DNA of 36,953 nucleotides, from assembly GCA_020851075.1 (NCBI GenBank), contig JADZDL010000201.1, forward strand, positions 1 to 36,953, in the 5' to 3' direction. Positions 34,265 to 36,953 of the stretch are shown in pieces (within the stretch, counting starts at the first letter, position 1; each line of letters begins with the position of its first letter). Made by a program: the position numbers and the translations under genes. This DNA is from Planctomycetota bacterium (GTDB taxonomy: Bacteria > Planctomycetota > UBA1135 > UBA2386). The notes under the pieces are model-generated. The model made no database searches. It was not told where the DNA came from and worked only from the letters and a program-made list of their open reading frames with translations.

Positions 34265-35497
34265 ATGTTCACCACGATCCTGACCGGCGTCGTCGCCCTC
34301 ACCGGAGTCATCGTACTCCTGGTGGCGGTACTGATGTTCTGTGAGAAGAAGCTCGTCAAGAAGGGCAAGGTCAAGCTGCTCATCAATGACGACCCGGCGA
34401 AGTCGCCGGAAGTCGACATCGGCAGCAACCTGCTGATGGCGCTCAGCAACCAGAAGATCTTTCTGCCGTCCGCGTGCGGCGGTAAGGGCTCCTGCGCGAT
34501 GTGTAAGTGCCAGGTGTTCGAGGGCGGCGGCGACATCCTGCCGTCCGAACTCACGCACATCAAACGCGCCGAGGCGAAGGCCGGCTGGCGCCTGTCGTGC
34601 CAGGTGAAGGTGCGCGGCCCCATGAAGGTGAAGGTGCCCGACGAGGTGTTCGGCATCCGCAAGTGGGAGTGCACCGTCATCAGCAATGACAACGTCGCCA
34701 CCTTCATCAAGGAACTGAAGGTCGGTCTGCCGGCTGGCGAGATCATCCACTTCGAGTCGGGTGGCTACATCCAGATCGACGTGCCGGCCTACCAAGGCCT
34801 CAAGTTCAAGGACTTCGACGTCGCCGAGCGCTTCCGCGGCGACTGGGACAAGTTCAAGCTCTGGGATCTCGTCACCAACAACCCGACGCCGATCTTCCGC
34901 GCCTACTCGATGGCGAACCACCCGGCCGAAGGCAACATGGTGATGCTCAACATCCGCATCGCCACGCCGCCGCCAAAGCAGATGAACCTGAACCCGGGTA
35001 TCTGCTCGAGCTACGTGTTCTCGCTCAAGAAGGGCGACAAGATCACGATCTCGGGCCCGTACGGCGAGTTCCACATCAAGAAGACCAACCGCGAGATGAT
35101 CTACATCGGCGGTGGTGCAGGCATGGCGCCTCTGCGCAGCCACATCTTCCACCTGTTCCACACCGAGAAGACGACCCGCAAGGTCAGCTACTGGTATGGC
35201 GCGCGCAGCAAGCGCGAGATGTTCTACACCGAGGAATTCGAGGCGATCGAAAAGAAGTTCCCGAACTTCAAGTACCACGTCGCCCTCTCGGAACCGCAGC
35301 CCGAGGACAACTGGACCGGCTTCAAGGGCTTCATCCACCAGGTGGTGTTTGAGAACTACCTGAAGAACCACCCGAATGTGGACGAGATCGAGTTCTACCT
35401 CTGCGGTCCGCCCATGATGAACAGCGCCGTGCAGAAGATGCTCGGCGACCTCGGGGTCGAGAAGGAAATGATCGCCTTCGACGACTTCGGTGGCTGA
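34265..35497 (+). CDS. nqrF: Na+-translocating NADH:quinone reductase subunit F
   Basis: 410 residues from ATG 34265. One N-terminal helix (GVVALTGVIVLLVAVLMF) anchors a cytoplasmic reductase. The 2Fe-2S domain has Cys71, Cys77, Cys80 and Cys112 (ACGGKGSCAMC ... LSCQV). The FAD domain has RAYSMANH (212-219) and the NADH domain has IGGGAGMAPLRS (282-291) and CGPPMM (380-385). It is the electron entry subunit: NADH to FAD to 2Fe-2S. It ends FDDFGG, typical of the family. A strong hairpin begins within its stop codon, marking the end of the operon. Confidence 0.97.
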   Translation: MFTTILTGVVALTGVIVLLVAVLMFCEKKLVKKGKVKLLINDDPAKSPEVDIGSNLLMALSNQKIFLPSACGGKGSCAMCKCQVFEGGGDILPSELTHIKRAEAKAGWRLSCQVKVRGPMKVKVPDEVFGIRKWECTVISNDNVATFIKELKVGLPAGEIIHFESGGYIQIDVPAYQGLKFKDFDVAERFRGDWDKFKLWDLVTNNPTPIFRAYSMANHPAEGNMVMLNIRIATPPPKQMNLNPGICSSYVFSLKKGDKITISGPYGEFHIKKTNREMIYIGGGAGMAPLRSHIFHLFHTEKTTRKVSYWYGARSKREMFYTEEFEAIEKKFPNFKYHVALSEPQPEDNWTGFKGFIHQVVFENYLKNHPNVDEIEFYLCGPPMMNSAVQKMLGDLGVEKEMIAFDDFGG

Positions 35498-35534
35498 AAC
35501 GAACGCGGGCGCCAAAGGCGCCCGCGATCGTTTC
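35496..35534 (+). terminator. Strong hairpin ending the nqr operon
   Basis: Arms 35496-35513 and 35517-35534 pair over 18 positions with one mismatch, around an AAA loop; the core is GCGGGCGCC-AAA-GGCGCCCGC. It starts at the nqrF stop codon. Only a short TTT lies at the 3' arm and no long T-run follows. Confidence 0.7.
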
Positions 35535-35617
35535 ACCCCCCTCGTTGGTTTCCCGCCCGCGCTGCGGAAGCCGGTTGGGGGCGAGGGATGCAACTGGCCG
35601 CAACGCGCGGGCGGCGG

Positions 35618-35636
35618 GCGCGCGCCGAGCGCGCGC
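35618..35636. repeat. Alternating GC hairpin
   Basis: GCGCGCGC at 35618-35625 and 35629-35636 pair perfectly around CGA. Alternating purine-pyrimidine GC sequence of this kind can also adopt Z-DNA. Confidence 0.7.
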
Positions 35637-35701
35637 GGGGCGGCGGGGCTAGGAACCGGGAGGGCGAGGCTGGGGCAGCCGCGGGGAGGACTTGGAGCGG
35701 G

Positions 35702-35721
35702 GCGGGCGCCAAGGCGCCCGC
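35702..35721 (+). terminator. Second hairpin with the same core as the nqr terminator
   Basis: GCGGGCGCC (35702-35710) and GGCGCCCGC (35713-35721) form a 9-bp perfect stem with a 2-base loop, followed by TTT. The core is the same as in the hairpin at 35505-35525. Confidence 0.55.
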
Positions 35722-35744
35722 TTTGGTGGGCTGGTTGGGGGTGT

Positions 35745-35775
35745 TTCCTTCCTTCCTTCCTTCCTTCCTTCCTTC
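35745..35775. repeat. (TTCC)7 microsatellite
   Basis: Seven perfect TTCC units plus TTC, an all-pyrimidine tract. Confidence 0.97.
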
Positions 35776-35795
35776 TGTGCTTCTTCTGATTTGGG

Positions 35796-35832
35796 TGTCT
35801 GTCTGTCTCGCTGTCGGGCTGGCTGGCTGGCT
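35796..35832. repeat. (TGTC)3 and (GGCT)4 microsatellites
   Basis: TGTC repeats at 35796-35808 and four GGCT units at 35817-35832, separated by 8 bases. Confidence 0.9.
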
Positions 35833-35848
35833 GCGGATCTCCTTTGTT

Positions 35849-35891
<43 letters not shown>

Positions 35892-35923
35892 CGCACTGCG
35901 CTCAGCACCCGGGTTCTCGTAGC

Positions 35924-36943
35924 ATGGTCGTCGTGAAGCGTTCCCTGTGTTGGCTGGTGCTGGGTTTGTTGGCTGCTTGTGCGCGGGATCCGCGCGAGAT
36001 TCAGCGGTTTGTGGGCCAGACGATGGGGTCCTCCTACGAGGTCAAGTTCGTGGGACCGCAGTCCGTGGACGCGGTGCGCAAGGTGGTCGAGAAGGAGCTC
36101 GCGGCGGTGGATCTGGCGTTCAGCAAGTGGCGCGAGGACTCGGAGATCTCGCGCTGCAATCGGCAGGCGAGCACGGCGCCGTTTGTGGTCAGCGAACGCT
36201 TCGCGAAGGTGCTGCAGCAGGCGCTCGAGCTGGCGGCGGCGACGGATGGGGCGTTTGACCCGACGGTGCAGCCGCTGTTGGCGATCTATCGCAAGGCGAA
36301 GCAGGACCCGGCGCACCACTTGGACGAGCAGGAACTGCAGGCCGCGCGCGAACGCGTCGACTACCGGCGCGTGAGTGTGCACGAGGGCGCGGTGCACAAA
36401 GCCCGTGCGGATGTGCAGCTGGACCTCGATGGGCTGGTCGCCGGTGCGTGTGCCGATGCGATCGCGGCCGAACTCGATGCGCTGGGCGTGCCGGCGTTCT
36501 ACCTGGAGATCACGGGCGAAGTGTTCTGCCGCGGCGAGAAGGCGCCGGGCGTGCCGTGGGTGATCGGGGTCATCGATCCGACTTCGGATGCGCAGGGGGA
36601 GACGGATACGGTCAGCGAACTGCCGCTGCGCAACCGTTCGCTGTGCACGAGCGGGGACTACCGCAACGGGCTTGTCGCGGACGGCAAGTTCTTCCACCAC
36701 GTGTTCGACCCGCGCACGGGGCGCAGCACGGACCACGGCGTTGTCAGCGTGTCGGTGCTCGCGGACCGGGCAGCAATCGCCGATGGGCTTGGCACGGCGC
36801 TCATGGTGCTCGGTCCGGAGGCGGGTGCGAAACTGCTGCCGACGCTGAAGCAGCATGGAGCGCTGCAGGCGCTGTTCCTCGTGGCGAACGGGGATGGTTC
36901 GCTGCGGCGGGTCGAGGTCGGCTGGCCGGCGGCGGCGCGCTGA
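35924..36943 (+). CDS. apbE: ApbE-type FMN transferase lipoprotein
   Basis: 339 residues from ATG 35924, chosen because it starts a lipoprotein signal (KRSLCWLVLGLLAACA, lipobox Cys19); the upstream in-frame extension is translated microsatellite. Family motifs include GQTMGSSYEVKF, DLAFSKWREDSEISRCN, DGAFDPTVQPLL, CTSGDYRNG and HHVFDPRTGRS (the last two are cofactor and metal-binding regions). ApbE uses FAD and Mg2+ to attach FMN to Thr of NqrB and NqrC on the periplasmic side. One oddity: the usual DLGGIAKG segment reads DLDGLVAG (168-174), so the common Lys is Ala. It follows the nqr operon but is split from it by two hairpins and 426 bp, so it may have its own control. Confidence 0.9.
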   Translation: MVVVKRSLCWLVLGLLAACARDPREIQRFVGQTMGSSYEVKFVGPQSVDAVRKVVEKELAAVDLAFSKWREDSEISRCNRQASTAPFVVSERFAKVLQQALELAAATDGAFDPTVQPLLAIYRKAKQDPAHHLDEQELQAARERVDYRRVSVHEGAVHKARADVQLDLDGLVAGACADAIAAELDALGVPAFYLEITGEVFCRGEKAPGVPWVIGVIDPTSDAQGETDTVSELPLRNRSLCTSGDYRNGLVADGKFFHHVFDPRTGRSTDHGVVSVSVLADRAAIADGLGTALMVLGPEAGAKLLPTLKQHGALQALFLVANGDGSLRRVEVGWPAAAR

Positions 36944-36953
36944 GCGGGAGGCT

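Overview
The window is GC-rich bacterial DNA with closely packed genes and few clear Shine-Dalgarno sites. Several large secreted proteins share a C-terminal module with a G-x-G-C start. That, together with kelch-like and propeller secreted proteins and hybrid kinases with two-component propellers, suggests a member of the Planctomycetota or a close relative. This is inference from protein style; there is no rRNA or other marker to prove it.

Layout. Positions 1-1074 hold the 3' end of a BNR/sortilin-like protein. On the minus strand follow a small TIM-barrel-type secreted glycoside hydrolase candidate (1098-2255) and a DUF4388 protein (2370-3179). Positions 3381-10838 carry a secreted trypsin-like protease, a minus-strand hypothetical protein, and a translationally coupled pair: a secreted propeller-like protein and a GH10-like secreted hydrolase. 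An aberrant elongation factor P (10857-11405, minus) lies next to two hybrid histidine kinases (11536-13362 and 13434-17018) and an unrecognised secreted protein (17106-18515). An RND efflux permease and its periplasmic adaptor occupy 18512-22939 (minus), facing a secreted kelch-like protein (23123-25312).

Positions 25502-25600 encode a selenocysteine tRNA with anticodon UCA and an 8-bp acceptor stem, so the organism very probably makes selenoproteins. Two short tandem-repeat arrays separate it from an SLC13/ArsB-like permease and a universal stress protein. A membrane endonuclease/exonuclease/phosphatase-family protein (minus) and an orphan acyl carrier protein follow.

The right end (29358-36943) is a complete Na+-translocating NADH:quinone oxidoreductase locus: nqrM-nqrABCDEF, then a 426-bp spacer, then apbE. 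Together these make the six-subunit sodium pump. ApbE attaches FMN to the Thr residues of NqrB and NqrC; NqrM is needed to assemble the iron site held by NqrD and NqrE. The expected FMN threonines, 2Fe-2S cysteines and intramembrane cysteines are all present. The spacer before apbE is the oddest sequence in the window: two near-identical strong hairpins, G-rich and alternating GC segments, and four different microsatellites including (TTCC)7 and (TC)19.

The best leads for something new are the nqrF-apbE microsatellite spacer, the shared C-terminal module of the secreted proteins with its concerted cysteine loss, the EF-P without the usual modification loop, and the tRNA-Sec neighbourhood.
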